Below, piece after piece: positions 26,507 to 36,909 of a stretch of 64,000 bases of DNA. Below the pieces are notes generated by a model. That model saw only the letters and a list, made by a program, of their open reading frames with translations, searched no databases and was not told the origin of the DNA. The first letter of the stretch is position 1; every line of letters starts with the position of its first letter. The DNA comes from Echinicola sp. 20G. GTDB taxonomy: Bacteria; Bacteroidota; Bacteroidia; Cytophagales; Cyclobacteriaceae. The DNA is taken from contig NZ_AP024154.1 in assembly GCF_015533855.1 (NCBI RefSeq), positions 4,036,501-4,100,500 on the forward strand. The letters are read 5' to 3'. The position numbers and the translations under genes were made by a program.

Positions 26507-26646
26507 CCATGAAAATAATTCACAAAAACACCAGTTGAAAGAAATGGCAGAAAAGCACGCTTTCCTGCCAAACAACCTTTGTGCCAATCGCCAAATCAGT
26601 CAAAGGTTAATTTCAAGTTTTATGCACTTAAAATCTTAAACAAAGT

Positions 26647-29600
26647 ATGGAAAAATCAATACTTAGGCAACTTATTATGCTTTCCAAATATTTTGTGTGC
26701 GCTTTTATCTTTCAGCTATTTTTTACAGCTGTGCTAATGGCAAACACAAGTAAAGCCCAACTGAAAAGCTTGGATGATGTGAAGGTTACTATCCACTCAC
26801 AAGGTGAAGGATTAGAACACATCATTCAACAACTGGAGAAACAGAGTGATTTCCAGTTTAGTTACAATAAAAGCAAAATCGCTTTTAAAAATATCCGATT
26901 GGATATCGATCGAGAAGAGACTCCATTATCGGATGTCTTACGGGAAATTTCAGTCAAATCAGATTTGAAATTTGTACGGGTGGATAACAACATTCATATC
27001 ACTAAAAAGCAAAATGGAGAAAAGGCCGTAAAGGATGAAAATCCTAAATGGCTGGAGCAGATTTCAGGAAGTGTTGTTTCCAGTTCTGATGGAATGCCCA
27101 TACCTGGGGTAACTGTAAGAATTGAGGGAACCACCAAAGGAACTGTCACTAATGTAGATGGAAAATTTACCATCGAAGTTAATGAAGGTGAAACCTTGGT
27201 ATTCAGCTTCGTTGGTTTTAAAGAACAAAAAGTAGTGATAGGTTCTCAAAGCGTCATCGATATTGTTCTTCAGGAAGATCTTCAATCATTGGATGAGGTA
27301 ATTGTAGTAGGTTATGCCGAACAGAAAAAGGAAACCATTGTAGGTGCAGTGACCCAGACCGATGGAGAGGTGCTCAAACGTACCGGTGGGGTTTCCAATG
27401 TTGGACAGGCGCTTACCGGTAACCTGCCTGGTGTGATCACCACATCAAGTGTGGGAACGCCTGGGGAAGAAATGCCCCAGATCGTCATCAGAGGGCAAAA
27501 CAGCTGGAACGGCAATTCACCTTTGATTTTGGTGGATGGTGTAGAACGTCCTGAGTTTTTTGCCAATATGGATATCAATTCTGTAGAGTCTATTTCTGTC
27601 TTGAAAGATGCTTCAGCTACAGCAGTTTTTGGATCACGGGGGGCTAATGGCGTGATCATCGTGACTACAAAACGTGGCCGTGAAGGAAAGGCAGAAATTA
27701 CGGCCAATATAAGCAGCACCATGAAGTCCGTTTCCAAACTACCAGGCAAGCTGGATTCTTATGATGCCATAGGGGTTAGGAACTTAGCTATTGAACGTGA
27801 GTTGTCTTTAAGCCCAAATAGTTGGGGGGAGATTATTCCACAGGAAATGAGATTAAAATACCGTTTTCCCGCCAATTTGGAGGAGATGGAAAGGTACCCG
27901 AATGTAAACTGGCAGGACGTGGTATTCAAGGACCAGGCCATGGCCTATAATGCCAATGTGGGCGTACGGGGCGGCACCGATTTCGTCAAATACTTTACCA
28001 GTATCGATTACCAGTACGAAGGTGATTTGTTCCGTAAATTTGAAACAGGAAGGGGCTATCAGGCTGGTTTTAATTATAATAGGATCAATTTTAGAAGTAA
28101 CCTCGATTTTCAGTTGACACCAAGTACCAAGTTGGGGGTAAATTTGGGGGGGACTTATGGCGTTCGCCAATCTCCCTGGGCCTATGACTTCCCGGAAAGT
28201 TACTGGAACTCTGCCTATCGAAGTCCACCTGATGTCTTTTTGCCTCGGTACTCCGATGGAGCCTACGGAACTTATATTCCTGATGATTATGCGGTTACAA
28301 ACTCCTTGTTGAACTTGGCTATCAGTGGCATTAATTATATTACCACAACAAGGCTTTCTACTAATTTTTCACTTGAACAAGATCTGGGAATGATCATCAA
28401 AGGTTTGAACTTCAGGGGAACCCTGGCTGTGGACAATTCTTTTCAGGAAACCAATAAGGGAATTAATGACCTGTATAATAGCCCCAATACCAAGTGGATT
28501 AACCCTCTTACAGGAGAAACTACATTCACAAATATCTTGGATCCCAATACCAGATTTGATTATGCAGAAGCAATCACATGGCAGGATCAGGCTGGGAGTG
28601 TAAACAATAATTCATCTCAAAGAAGGCTTTTCTATCAACTGCAATTGAACTATGCAGGAAGTATTGAAGGGACTCATAATTACTCTCTAATGGGGCTTTT
28701 AAATAGACAGGAGGATGCCATAGGGAGTGTCATTCCCAGTTATCGGGAAGATTGGGTATTCCGGGCCACATATGACTATAAGAACAAATACATGATCGAG
28801 TATAACGGTGCTTATAATGGGTCTGAGAAATTCTCTCCTGAAAACCGTTTTGCATTTTTCTCATCTGGTGGATTAGGATGGAATATTTCCGAAGAGAACT
28901 TTATGAAAAACCTGACCTTTGTGGACCGGTTAAAGCTTCGGGCTTCCTATGGGGAAGTAGGAGATGACAATATCGGAGGAAGGTTCCTGTTTATGGACCA
29001 ATGGGCCTACGGGAACACTTCCCAAATGGGGGTGATTGGTCAAGCAGGAGAAGACAGTCCTTATACTTGGTTCCAGCAAAATGCAGTAGGGAATCCGAAT
29101 GTCCATTGGGAAACAGTGTATAAATACAATATGGGATTGGAGTTCGGCTTTTTTCAAGGGTTAATTAATGGTAGTGTGGACTGGTTCCGGGACAATAGGG
29201 TGGATATACTAATGTCCAGTGGACGTTCAGTGCCTAGTTATTATGGAGCCACGGCGCCAGCAGCCAATTTGGGAAGAGTGGAAACCGAAGGCTATGAGCT
29301 TACTATAGGCCTAAATCATACCTTTGATAGTGGGATCAGGCTTTGGGGAGATTTTTCCATGACCCATGCTATCGATCAGGTTATTGATAGAGATGATCCC
29401 GAGCTACGGCCTGATTATCAAAAGAATGCGGGTTATCAGTTAGGACAATACCGAAGTCATATCAGTGCAGGCTATTATAATACCTGGGACGAACTATATG
29501 GAAGTCCTCAGCATAATACTAACGACATGGCCAAGCTCCCTGGAAACTATTATATCGTGGATTTTAATGGTGATGGTGTTGTAGATGCATTTGATTCTGC

Positions 29601-30090
29601 TCCTTACGGTTACTCCGGTGTACCTCAAAATACCTATAGCACCAACTTGGGGATAGAATGGAAAGGGCTTAGCCTTTATTTACAGTTTTACGGCGTGAAC
29701 AACGTGACACGGGATGTTTCACTGAGTAGTTTGGGCGGAGGCTTGAACTTGGTTTATGACGAGGGAACCTATTGGTCCAAGGAAAATACGTCTCCTGATT
29801 CTCCTTTGCCTCGATGGCGGTCTCAACCTTCCAGCTATAATTACGGTCCTAGATACCTCTATGATGGATCTTATCTAAGATTGAAGAATGCTGAAATCGC
29901 CTATAATTTCCAATCTGACTGGGTAAGAGACATAGGAATGAGCAATATGCGATTATACATCAATGGCAATAATCTTTTGCTTTGGACGGACATGCCAGAT
30001 GACAGAGAGTCCAACTTTGGGGGACCATCTTGGCAAGGAGCCTATCCGACTGTAAGAAGGATCAATTTGGGCCTTAATGTTACATTCTAA
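26647..30090 (+). CDS. xusA: STN-domain SusC transducer/transporter (XusA-like)
   Basis: 1147 residues, longer than the other two SusC proteins because an N-terminal secretin/TonB short N-terminal (STN) domain (about residues 38-120) precedes the carboxypeptidase-like domain (I-S-G-S-V-V-S-S-S-D-G-M-P-I-P-G-V-T), TonB-box region (D-E-V-I-V-V-G-Y-A), plug and barrel. The signal peptide ends near S-K-A-Q. STN-bearing SusC proteins are known to pass a substrate signal to a FecR anti-sigma factor, here the gene upstream. By order (SusC-SusD-SusC-SusD-unknown-GH10) it corresponds to xusA of the xylan core described in Prevotella and Bacteroides; the symbol rests on synteny. Confidence 0.92.
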   Translation: MEKSILRQLIMLSKYFVCAFIFQLFFTAVLMANTSKAQLKSLDDVKVTIHSQGEGLEHIIQQLEKQSDFQFSYNKSKIAFKNIRLDIDREETPLSDVLREISVKSDLKFVRVDNNIHITKKQNGEKAVKDENPKWLEQISGSVVSSSDGMPIPGVTVRIEGTTKGTVTNVDGKFTIEVNEGETLVFSFVGFKEQKVVIGSQSVIDIVLQEDLQSLDEVIVVGYAEQKKETIVGAVTQTDGEVLKRTGGVSNVGQALTGNLPGVITTSSVGTPGEEMPQIVIRGQNSWNGNSPLILVDGVERPEFFANMDINSVESISVLKDASATAVFGSRGANGVIIVTTKRGREGKAEITANISSTMKSVSKLPGKLDSYDAIGVRNLAIERELSLSPNSWGEIIPQEMRLKYRFPANLEEMERYPNVNWQDVVFKDQAMAYNANVGVRGGTDFVKYFTSIDYQYEGDLFRKFETGRGYQAGFNYNRINFRSNLDFQLTPSTKLGVNLGGTYGVRQSPWAYDFPESYWNSAYRSPPDVFLPRYSDGAYGTYIPDDYAVTNSLLNLAISGINYITTTRLSTNFSLEQDLGMIIKGLNFRGTLAVDNSFQETNKGINDLYNSPNTKWINPLTGETTFTNILDPNTRFDYAEAITWQDQAGSVNNNSSQRRLFYQLQLNYAGSIEGTHNYSLMGLLNRQEDAIGSVIPSYREDWVFRATYDYKNKYMIEYNGAYNGSEKFSPENRFAFFSSGGLGWNISEENFMKNLTFVDRLKLRASYGEVGDDNIGGRFLFMDQWAYGNTSQMGVIGQAGEDSPYTWFQQNAVGNPNVHWETVYKYNMGLEFGFFQGLINGSVDWFRDNRVDILMSSGRSVPSYYGATAPAANLGRVETEGYELTIGLNHTFDSGIRLWGDFSMTHAIDQVIDRDDPELRPDYQKNAGYQLGQYRSHISAGYYNTWDELYGSPQHNTNDMAKLPGNYYIVDFNGDGVVDAFDSAPYGYSGVPQNTYSTNLGIEWKGLSLYLQFYGVNNVTRDVSLSSLGGGLNLVYDEGTYWSKENTSPDSPLPRWRSQPSSYNYGPRYLYDGSYLRLKNAEIAYNFQSDWVRDIGMSNMRLYINGNNLLLWTDMPDDRESNFGGPSWQGAYPTVRRINLGLNVTF

Positions 30091-30103
30091 ACGAGCCAAT
30101 CCA

Positions 30104-32002
30104 ATGAACAATGTTATAAAATCATTATTGAGGGGATCCACATGGATAGCAATATTTTTGATCGTTTCCTCTTGCGAAGACTACCTGGAAAGAGCACCTG
30201 AATCTATTATTTCTGAAGAGCAGGCCTTCCAAAATTTCACCAATTTCCAAGGCTATGTGGAGGAGTTGTACCATTGCGTGCCCAATTTTACCTTGTCCAA
30301 TTGGGTAAGTTCTTGGAACTGGGGAGAGGATGAAATTGAATCCACAGCCGGCACTTTTACCTTTTCTTATAACGTGGACCGAGGCAACTTTTGGGCCTGG
30401 CAAGTAGAAAATGGTGCAGGAAACAATGGTTGGCTGGATGCCAATGGAGCCAATACAAATAGGGATCATAAAAACAAAGGACTTTGGCCACTTGCGTGGT
30501 ATGGTATCCGCAAAGCCAATATGGGGCTGGAAAATCTTTCCCTGATGACAGATGCTACTGAAGAGGAGCGAGAGTTGATTGAGGGACAATTATTGTTTTT
30601 CAGAGCTTGGTTTCACTTTTCATTGATCCAGTATTTTGGTGGTCTGCCTTATGTGGACCAAGTATTGCCCAGTGATGAACAGTTGACGTTACCACGTTTA
30701 AGCTATCATGAATGTGCCGAAAAGGTTGCTCAGGACTTGGAAAGGGCTGCTGAATTGTTACCGATCAACTGGGATGATACCGCGACCGGGAGAAGGACAT
30801 TGGGAAAGAACCAGCAACGGATCAACAAAATTATGGCCTTAGGCTATTTGGGTAAAAATTATCTTTGGGCAGGAAGTCCCTTAATGAATTCAGTATCTAC
30901 AGGAAGCGATACTTATCATGTCGAATATTGTAAGAAAGCTGCAGATACTTTTGGCCAATTATTACAACTTGTGGAAAGTGGAGAAACCCAATATGCTTTG
31001 CTGCCTTTTGACAGGTATAATGATAATTTCTATACGATAGGACAAAACTGGGCATTGGCCGGAGGAACAGAAGCTATATTCAGGTCAGTGTATTACTCTG
31101 CCAATGATACACACTGGCGTATTTCAAAGCAGTATAAACCTACCTTCATGGATGAAGGTGACCCGACCAATTTATACCCGACTGCCAATTATGTCCATGA
31201 TAATTTCGGGATGGCCAATGGCCTGCCGCTACCCGATGACATTACCCAAGCTGATCTTGAATCAGGTTATGATCCCAACTATCCCTGGAAAGAACGTGAT
31301 CCACGTTTTTACAAGACGATCGTATTTGACGGTGTAAAAGTGGTCCAAGGTGCAATTCCAGATGCTAATCAGGAAGTTAATCGATATGCTAACCTCCATA
31401 CCGGAGGTAGTTATAGAGAAGTGGTGACAGGAAGCCTATCGGGGTATGCCTCGCGTAAATTCTCCCCACTGACAGCCAATAAATACGATAGATCCTATGA
31501 TTGGGGGTCTGCCATGCACATCAATGTACCTTATATGCGATTAGCGGACATCTACCTGATGTATGCGGAGGCCACTTTGATGGGCTATAATGCCATCGGA
31601 GCTACTTCTTCTACGTTCGGTAAAACTCCAGTTGAGGCAGTAAATACTATTCGTGACCGTGCTGGTATGGTAGGTGTCCATGACAAGTTTTTAGGCTCAG
31701 TAGATGTGTTTTTACGAGAATTGAGAAGAGAAAGGGCAGTTGAGCTGGCTTTTGAAAGACATCGATTTAATGATCTTCGCAGATGGATGTTATTTATCCA
31801 AGAGCCTTATACCATCAAAACTTCATTCGAGTTTGATCGCGCAGGGGAATTCAATACTGATGATCCTACCCAAAACCGAATTGTGAACATGAGGGAGGAG
31901 GTGATCATTGAGCGAAATTTCACTTCCAAGCACTATTGGCTGCCGCTGAAGCTGGCCGATGTAAGCCTTTATCCTGAATTAAATCAAAATCCAGGATGGT
32001 AA
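30104..32002 (+). CDS. xusB: SusD-family xylan-binding lipoprotein (XusB-like)
   Basis: About 632 residues from the ATG at 30104. The longer frame from 30077 overlaps xusA and lacks sense as a signal peptide. Lipobox I-V-S-S-C. SusD hallmarks are I-E-G-Q-L-L-F-F-R-A-W-F-H-F early, and V-N-T-I-R-D-R-A-G-M and L-R-R-E-R-A-V-E-L-A-F-E-R-H-R-F-N-D-L-R-R-W late, with the family's usual C-terminal N-Q-N-P-G-W. Partner of the STN-SusC 13 bp upstream. Confidence 0.92.
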   Translation: MNNVIKSLLRGSTWIAIFLIVSSCEDYLERAPESIISEEQAFQNFTNFQGYVEELYHCVPNFTLSNWVSSWNWGEDEIESTAGTFTFSYNVDRGNFWAWQVENGAGNNGWLDANGANTNRDHKNKGLWPLAWYGIRKANMGLENLSLMTDATEEERELIEGQLLFFRAWFHFSLIQYFGGLPYVDQVLPSDEQLTLPRLSYHECAEKVAQDLERAAELLPINWDDTATGRRTLGKNQQRINKIMALGYLGKNYLWAGSPLMNSVSTGSDTYHVEYCKKAADTFGQLLQLVESGETQYALLPFDRYNDNFYTIGQNWALAGGTEAIFRSVYYSANDTHWRISKQYKPTFMDEGDPTNLYPTANYVHDNFGMANGLPLPDDITQADLESGYDPNYPWKERDPRFYKTIVFDGVKVVQGAIPDANQEVNRYANLHTGGSYREVVTGSLSGYASRKFSPLTANKYDRSYDWGSAMHINVPYMRLADIYLMYAEATLMGYNAIGATSSTFGKTPVEAVNTIRDRAGMVGVHDKFLGSVDVFLRELRRERAVELAFERHRFNDLRRWMLFIQEPYTIKTSFEFDRAGEFNTDDPTQNRIVNMREEVIIERNFTSKHYWLPLKLADVSLYPELNQNPGW

Positions 32003-32042
32003 GTTGTATTACTTTTTTGATGATAAAACTTAATGAACTTAA

Positions 32043-35000
32043 ATGATGAGATATATAAAAATTATTTCGGTATGCTATGTTTTCCTTGTGCTTTTTCCAA
32101 TGCACTTGGTGGCGCAGGATGCCTTGAAGATTAGCATTGAGCCTTTGGTTAGGGCCAGCTCTGGGGACCCAATACGAGGAGCTATAGTGACTAGTGATCA
32201 GGATGACTATTCGGCCGTATCGGATAGCTTAGGAAACGTAAAGTTGGAAGTAACTTCCAATGCCTATCTGGCAGTGGAGGCTCCGGGTTATGAGACTAAA
32301 ATCCTACAGGCACATCCAGGACTGGATGAAATTGTACTGTTTCCTTATCTGGAAGGAGAGGAAGTATTGGTTGCGTTTCAAAAGAAGGATAAGCGAGATC
32401 TCACAGGGGGTGTTTCCTACGTAAACATGCCCAAAATATTGGAGGAAAATTACATTACCTATCCACTGGACGGGATGGAAGCTTATGTGGGAGGATTCAA
32501 TGGCAACCTATGGGGCAACAACAGTTACCTGACCCTGGTTGATGGTGTACCACGTGACTTGGGAAGTGTGATGCCCACGGAAATTGCGCAGATTACTTTC
32601 CTGAAAGGCGTCAATGCCATTGCCCTTTACGGAAGCCGAGGTGCCAAGGGGGTATTGTTGGTCACCACCAAAAGAGGCGTAGCCAATACCCAAACCATTG
32701 ATGTACGGACCAATGTCGGTGTCAATGTCCCCAAAAGCTATCCCAAATATCTTGGTTCGGGTGAGTATATGAGCTTGTACAATGAGGCGCGATCCAATGA
32801 TGGACTAAGCCCTTTGTATACTGAAGAGGATATCTATAATCATGCTTCGGGAAGCAATCCCTATCGTTACCCCAATGTTGATTATTATTCAGACGATTAT
32901 TTACAAAAAGCCTTTACTCGCTATGATGCTACTATGGAGATTTCCGGTGGCAATGAAAGGGCACGGTATTATACCAATCTTGGTTTTTGGACAGAGGGTT
33001 CCGTGTTGGATTTTGGACAGGCTGCCGAAAACGCCAATGAAAGGTTCAATGTGCGTGGAAATGTAGATATCAACTTGAATGATTACATTTCGGCAAAAGT
33101 GGATGCGGCGGCCATCTTCTACAATGGCAAAGGAATCAATGCAGATTATTGGGGAGGATCCACCACTCTACGCCCTTACCGTTTTACTCCGCTGGTTCCG
33201 ATCGATATGCTGTCCCCAGATGATGAGGTATCTCAAAATTATGTGCAGAGTAGCCAGCACCTGATTGATGGAAAATATTTGTTGGGAGGGACACAGTTGG
33301 ATCAGACCAACCCCATTGCAGGAAGTTATGCAGGTGGATCGTCAAAATATACCAGTAGACAGTTTCAGTTTAATGCTGGCCTAGATGCCGATTTAAGAAA
33401 TGTATTAGAGGGCCTTTCCTTCAGTTCACTTTTTGGACTGGATTATGCCACTTCCTATAACCTTTCATTTAACAATGAATATGCTGTTTACCAGCCCAGC
33501 TGGATCAATTATAACGGGGAGGACGAAATTGAAAGTTTGACCAGGTATGGTCAAGATGCCAGTTCCAAAACCCAAAATATCAATAATAGCTGGTTCAGAC
33601 AAACACTATCTTTCTCTGGACAACTGAACTATCAGAAAAACATAGACAACAGACATCATGTATCGGCCATGTTGATTGCAAATGGTTTTCAGACTGGTGA
33701 ATCCGGCCTATATCATAAGGTAAGTAATGCTAACCTTGGCTTGCATGGAAGTTATGACTATAAATCAAAGTATTACTTGGATTTTAGTGGTGCTATGGTT
33801 CATAGTGCCAAATTGGCACCGGGCAATCGGAATGCTTTTTCCCCCACCTTATCTATTGGGTGGAGGATCAGTGAAGAGGATTTTCTGGCTTCTTCCAGCA
33901 TAGTGGATGATCTTAGGTTATCTGTTTCTGGAGGGATCCTCCATACCGACTTGGACATTGAGGAATATTACCTATATGAAGGAATTTATACTGATGAAGG
34001 CTCCTGGTACGAGTGGAAGGATGGACTGAACAATACCGCCACTGACGTAAGGAGGGGTGAAAACTTGGATTTGGCTATGCCAAAGCGGGAAGAGTTCAGC
34101 GTAGGACTGGATGTTTCACTATTTGATAAGTTCATTACGCTGAACGGGTCCTTTTTTACCAGCAAAATGACTGGATTGTTTGTACAGAATACCAATATTT
34201 ATCCCAATTACTTTAATACAGGATGGCCAATATCCTCTTGGATTCCTTATATCAACTACAATAATGATCAGCGCACAGGGTTGGATTTCCAATTGAATTT
34301 GAACAAGCGCATTGGGCAGGTGGATTGGACCTTAGGCTTTTCAGGTATTTATTATGATACCAAGGCTTCCCAGAGGTCAGAGAATTTAGAGTTCGATTAT
34401 CAAACTAGAGTTGGGAAACCATTAGATGGTATATGGGGACTTCAAAGCTTGGGCTTTTTCTCAGGAGTAGATGATATTGAGAACTCTCCGGAGCAGGCTT
34501 TTGGTGAAGTAAAACCTGGAGATATAAAATACAAAGACCAAAATGATGATGGTATTATCAATGCCCAAGATGAAGTTTATCTTGGTAGGGGAGGTTGGTC
34601 TGGCGCTCCGTTGACCATGGGCATTAACCTATCTGCTAAATACAAAAACTTCACCTTCTTTGCTTTAGGAACAGCCCGGACAGGAGCTTATGCGATGAAA
34701 ACCGATAATTATTTCTGGGTAAATGGCGATGATAAGTACTCCGAAGTGGTCAGAGATAGATGGACTGAAGCTACCAAAGAAACAGCCACATTTCCACGGC
34801 TTACTACTTTAAATGGTGCCAATAATTTCCGCAACTCTGATTTTTGGATGTACAGTACGAACAGGTTTGACCTTTCTCGGGTCCAGCTTTCCTATACCTT
34901 CCCAAACAGCTTATTTGGTGAGCGATTTTTAAAAGGACTTGATATTTATGCCAATGGTGCTAACCTGTTGACTATTTCACCCAACAGGGACATTCTCGAA

Positions 35001-35063
35001 ATGAATATTGGCAGTGCCCCACAGAACAGGTTTTATAATGTTGGTATCAAAGCGAAGTTTTAA
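32043..35063 (+). CDS. xusC: SusC-family TonB-dependent transporter (XusC-like)
   Basis: 1006 residues. The signal peptide ends L-V-A-Q (about residue 24). The N-terminal regulatory beta domain is diverged (G-D-P-I-R-G-A-I-V-T-S, S-L-G-N-V-K-L-E-V) and lacks a clean TonB-box motif, although the plug is normal (Y-G-S-R-G-A-K-G-V-L-L-V-T-T-K-R-G). The barrel ends with the usual aromatic C-terminus, here F-Y-N-V-G-I-K-A-K-F. Unlike xusA there is no STN domain, so only one of the tandem SusC proteins can signal. Second transporter of the tandem SusC/SusD core. Confidence 0.9.
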   Translation: MMRYIKIISVCYVFLVLFPMHLVAQDALKISIEPLVRASSGDPIRGAIVTSDQDDYSAVSDSLGNVKLEVTSNAYLAVEAPGYETKILQAHPGLDEIVLFPYLEGEEVLVAFQKKDKRDLTGGVSYVNMPKILEENYITYPLDGMEAYVGGFNGNLWGNNSYLTLVDGVPRDLGSVMPTEIAQITFLKGVNAIALYGSRGAKGVLLVTTKRGVANTQTIDVRTNVGVNVPKSYPKYLGSGEYMSLYNEARSNDGLSPLYTEEDIYNHASGSNPYRYPNVDYYSDDYLQKAFTRYDATMEISGGNERARYYTNLGFWTEGSVLDFGQAAENANERFNVRGNVDINLNDYISAKVDAAAIFYNGKGINADYWGGSTTLRPYRFTPLVPIDMLSPDDEVSQNYVQSSQHLIDGKYLLGGTQLDQTNPIAGSYAGGSSKYTSRQFQFNAGLDADLRNVLEGLSFSSLFGLDYATSYNLSFNNEYAVYQPSWINYNGEDEIESLTRYGQDASSKTQNINNSWFRQTLSFSGQLNYQKNIDNRHHVSAMLIANGFQTGESGLYHKVSNANLGLHGSYDYKSKYYLDFSGAMVHSAKLAPGNRNAFSPTLSIGWRISEEDFLASSSIVDDLRLSVSGGILHTDLDIEEYYLYEGIYTDEGSWYEWKDGLNNTATDVRRGENLDLAMPKREEFSVGLDVSLFDKFITLNGSFFTSKMTGLFVQNTNIYPNYFNTGWPISSWIPYINYNNDQRTGLDFQLNLNKRIGQVDWTLGFSGIYYDTKASQRSENLEFDYQTRVGKPLDGIWGLQSLGFFSGVDDIENSPEQAFGEVKPGDIKYKDQNDDGIINAQDEVYLGRGGWSGAPLTMGINLSAKYKNFTFFALGTARTGAYAMKTDNYFWVNGDDKYSEVVRDRWTEATKETATFPRLTTLNGANNFRNSDFWMYSTNRFDLSRVQLSYTFPNSLFGERFLKGLDIYANGANLLTISPNRDILEMNIGSAPQNRFYNVGIKAKF

Positions 35064-35081
35064 CTAGACCCAAAAATAACC

Positions 35082-36857
35082 ATGAAGATAAAAATGAATA
35101 TAAAACTCGTCATTATGGCCTTGGTGTTGACGACCAGTTGTAGTGACCTTATTGATCCCGCAGTGGAAAATATCCAGCGCAAGGACCTGATCAGGGAGAG
35201 GCCCAGTATGGTACAGGGGTTGTTGTTGAATGCTTATTTAAGGATTCCCACTAACGGTTATAACTTTAGTGAAATGGCCACTGATGATGCGGTCAGCAAT
35301 GATCTTGACAATGGCTTCCTAAACATGGCCACTGGACAATGGGCGTCCAATTTCAATCCTGCAGACCGTTGGAACGCCGCCAATTCCGCCATACAGTATC
35401 TCAATGAGATGTTAGTGGAAGTAGGTAATACAGAATATGCTTCCAAACCTGTTGTCAATCAAATGTTTATGGATCGATTGACCGGAGAGACCTATGGTTT
35501 GAGGGCCCTTTTTATGTATTATTTGCTTCAAGCACACGGTGGAATAGCAGGAGGAGAACTATTGGGGGTTCCTATATTTTTGGAACCACAATCAGTAGAT
35601 TCTGATTTTAATATACCGAGGGCAACCTTTGAGGCTTGTATGGCACAACTCTACTCAGATGTTGAGAAGGCCTTGGAGCTCTTGCCTATGGATTACTATA
35701 ATATTAATAATGAATCACTCATACCTTCCAAGTACCGGGAAGAAGGCACCGGGGTAAATGATTACAATAGGGTATTCGGAGATGATGCCAAGCAGTTGGT
35801 GTCAGGTAGGATCGTACAGGCCATCCGAGCACAGGCAGCATTGTTGGCGGCGAGTCCTTCTTTTAATTTGGACAATGACCAGAATAAGTGGGCCGATGCC
35901 GCAACCTATGCAGGAAATTTATTAAATGATATCGGAGGGGTAAGCGGATTGGATCCCAATGGAGTGACCTGGTACAATAACAGGTCGATAATTGACGGCT
36001 TGGGAGCTGGAAACAATCCACCGGAAATCCTCTGGAGGGGCTCTATCGGCGGCCCTACCAATAACCTGGAAACGCAGAATTTTCCCCCTACGCTGTACGG
36101 TGAAGGCTTGGTCAATCCTACCCAGAATTTAGTAGATGCCTTCCCGATGGCCAATGGCTATCCCATTGGTGACCCGGCCTCAGGGTATGCGGAGGATACA
36201 CCTTATGCCAACAGGGACCCAAGGTTGGCCCAGTTCATTTTGCTCAATGGAAGTACTGCAGGCCCGACGGGCGTTTCCATCAATACCGCCTTGGATTCGG
36301 ATACCAACGATGGACTGAACAAGGTGGAAACATCCACGCGTACAGGTTATTATATGCGAAAATTATTGCGCCAGGATGTTAACCTCGATCCTGTGGCCAA
36401 TACTGGGCAGCGGCACCTGCAGCCAAGAATGCGCTATACCGAGTTCTTTTTGATCTATGCAGAAGCAGCCAATGAAGCTTGGGGGCCAATGTCCAGTGGA
36501 TCTTTCGGGTTCTCCGCCTATGATGTTATCAAGGCGATTCGTGAAAGGGCAGGTATTGGTGCTGACAATGGAGATGCTTACTTGGAGTCCGTAAAAAGTG
36601 ACCCAGCTGCCATGAGGGAACTGATCCGAAATGAAAGGCGATTGGAGCTTAGTTTTGAAGGTTTCCGCTTTTGGGACCTAAGAAGGTGGGATGCAGACCT
36701 GACCGAAACGGCACAAGGGATGCGGATTGAAAATGAGAATGAGTATTCCGTTATCAATGTAGAAAACAGGGTTTATCAGGATCATATGATCTATGGACCT
36801 ATCCCTTATAGTGAGCGATTGAAATTCAGTGCGCTTCAACAGAATACCGGTTGGTAA
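35082..36857 (+). CDS. xusD: SusD-family lipoprotein (XusD-like)
   Basis: 591 residues; lipobox L-T-T-S-C near residue 20. Family signs are L-T-G-E-T-Y-G-L-R-A-L-F-M-Y-Y-L-L-Q-A-H-G-G early, and Y-D-V-I-K-A-I-R-E-R-A-G-I and I-R-N-E-R-R-L-E-L-S-F-E-G-F-R-F-W-D-L-R-R-W near the end, then Q-Q-N-T-G-W. Starts 18 bp after xusC. It belongs to the SusD group found in xylan loci; binding specificity is inferred from position only. Confidence 0.91.
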   Translation: MKIKMNIKLVIMALVLTTSCSDLIDPAVENIQRKDLIRERPSMVQGLLLNAYLRIPTNGYNFSEMATDDAVSNDLDNGFLNMATGQWASNFNPADRWNAANSAIQYLNEMLVEVGNTEYASKPVVNQMFMDRLTGETYGLRALFMYYLLQAHGGIAGGELLGVPIFLEPQSVDSDFNIPRATFEACMAQLYSDVEKALELLPMDYYNINNESLIPSKYREEGTGVNDYNRVFGDDAKQLVSGRIVQAIRAQAALLAASPSFNLDNDQNKWADAATYAGNLLNDIGGVSGLDPNGVTWYNNRSIIDGLGAGNNPPEILWRGSIGGPTNNLETQNFPPTLYGEGLVNPTQNLVDAFPMANGYPIGDPASGYAEDTPYANRDPRLAQFILLNGSTAGPTGVSINTALDSDTNDGLNKVETSTRTGYYMRKLLRQDVNLDPVANTGQRHLQPRMRYTEFFLIYAEAANEAWGPMSSGSFGFSAYDVIKAIRERAGIGADNGDAYLESVKSDPAAMRELIRNERRLELSFEGFRFWDLRRWDADLTETAQGMRIENENEYSVINVENRVYQDHMIYGPIPYSERLKFSALQQNTGW

Positions 36858-36909
36858 TTGTTTTGAAAGCTATGCATAACTGGTTTTAAGTGAATTAAAT
36901 TCAAAAACA

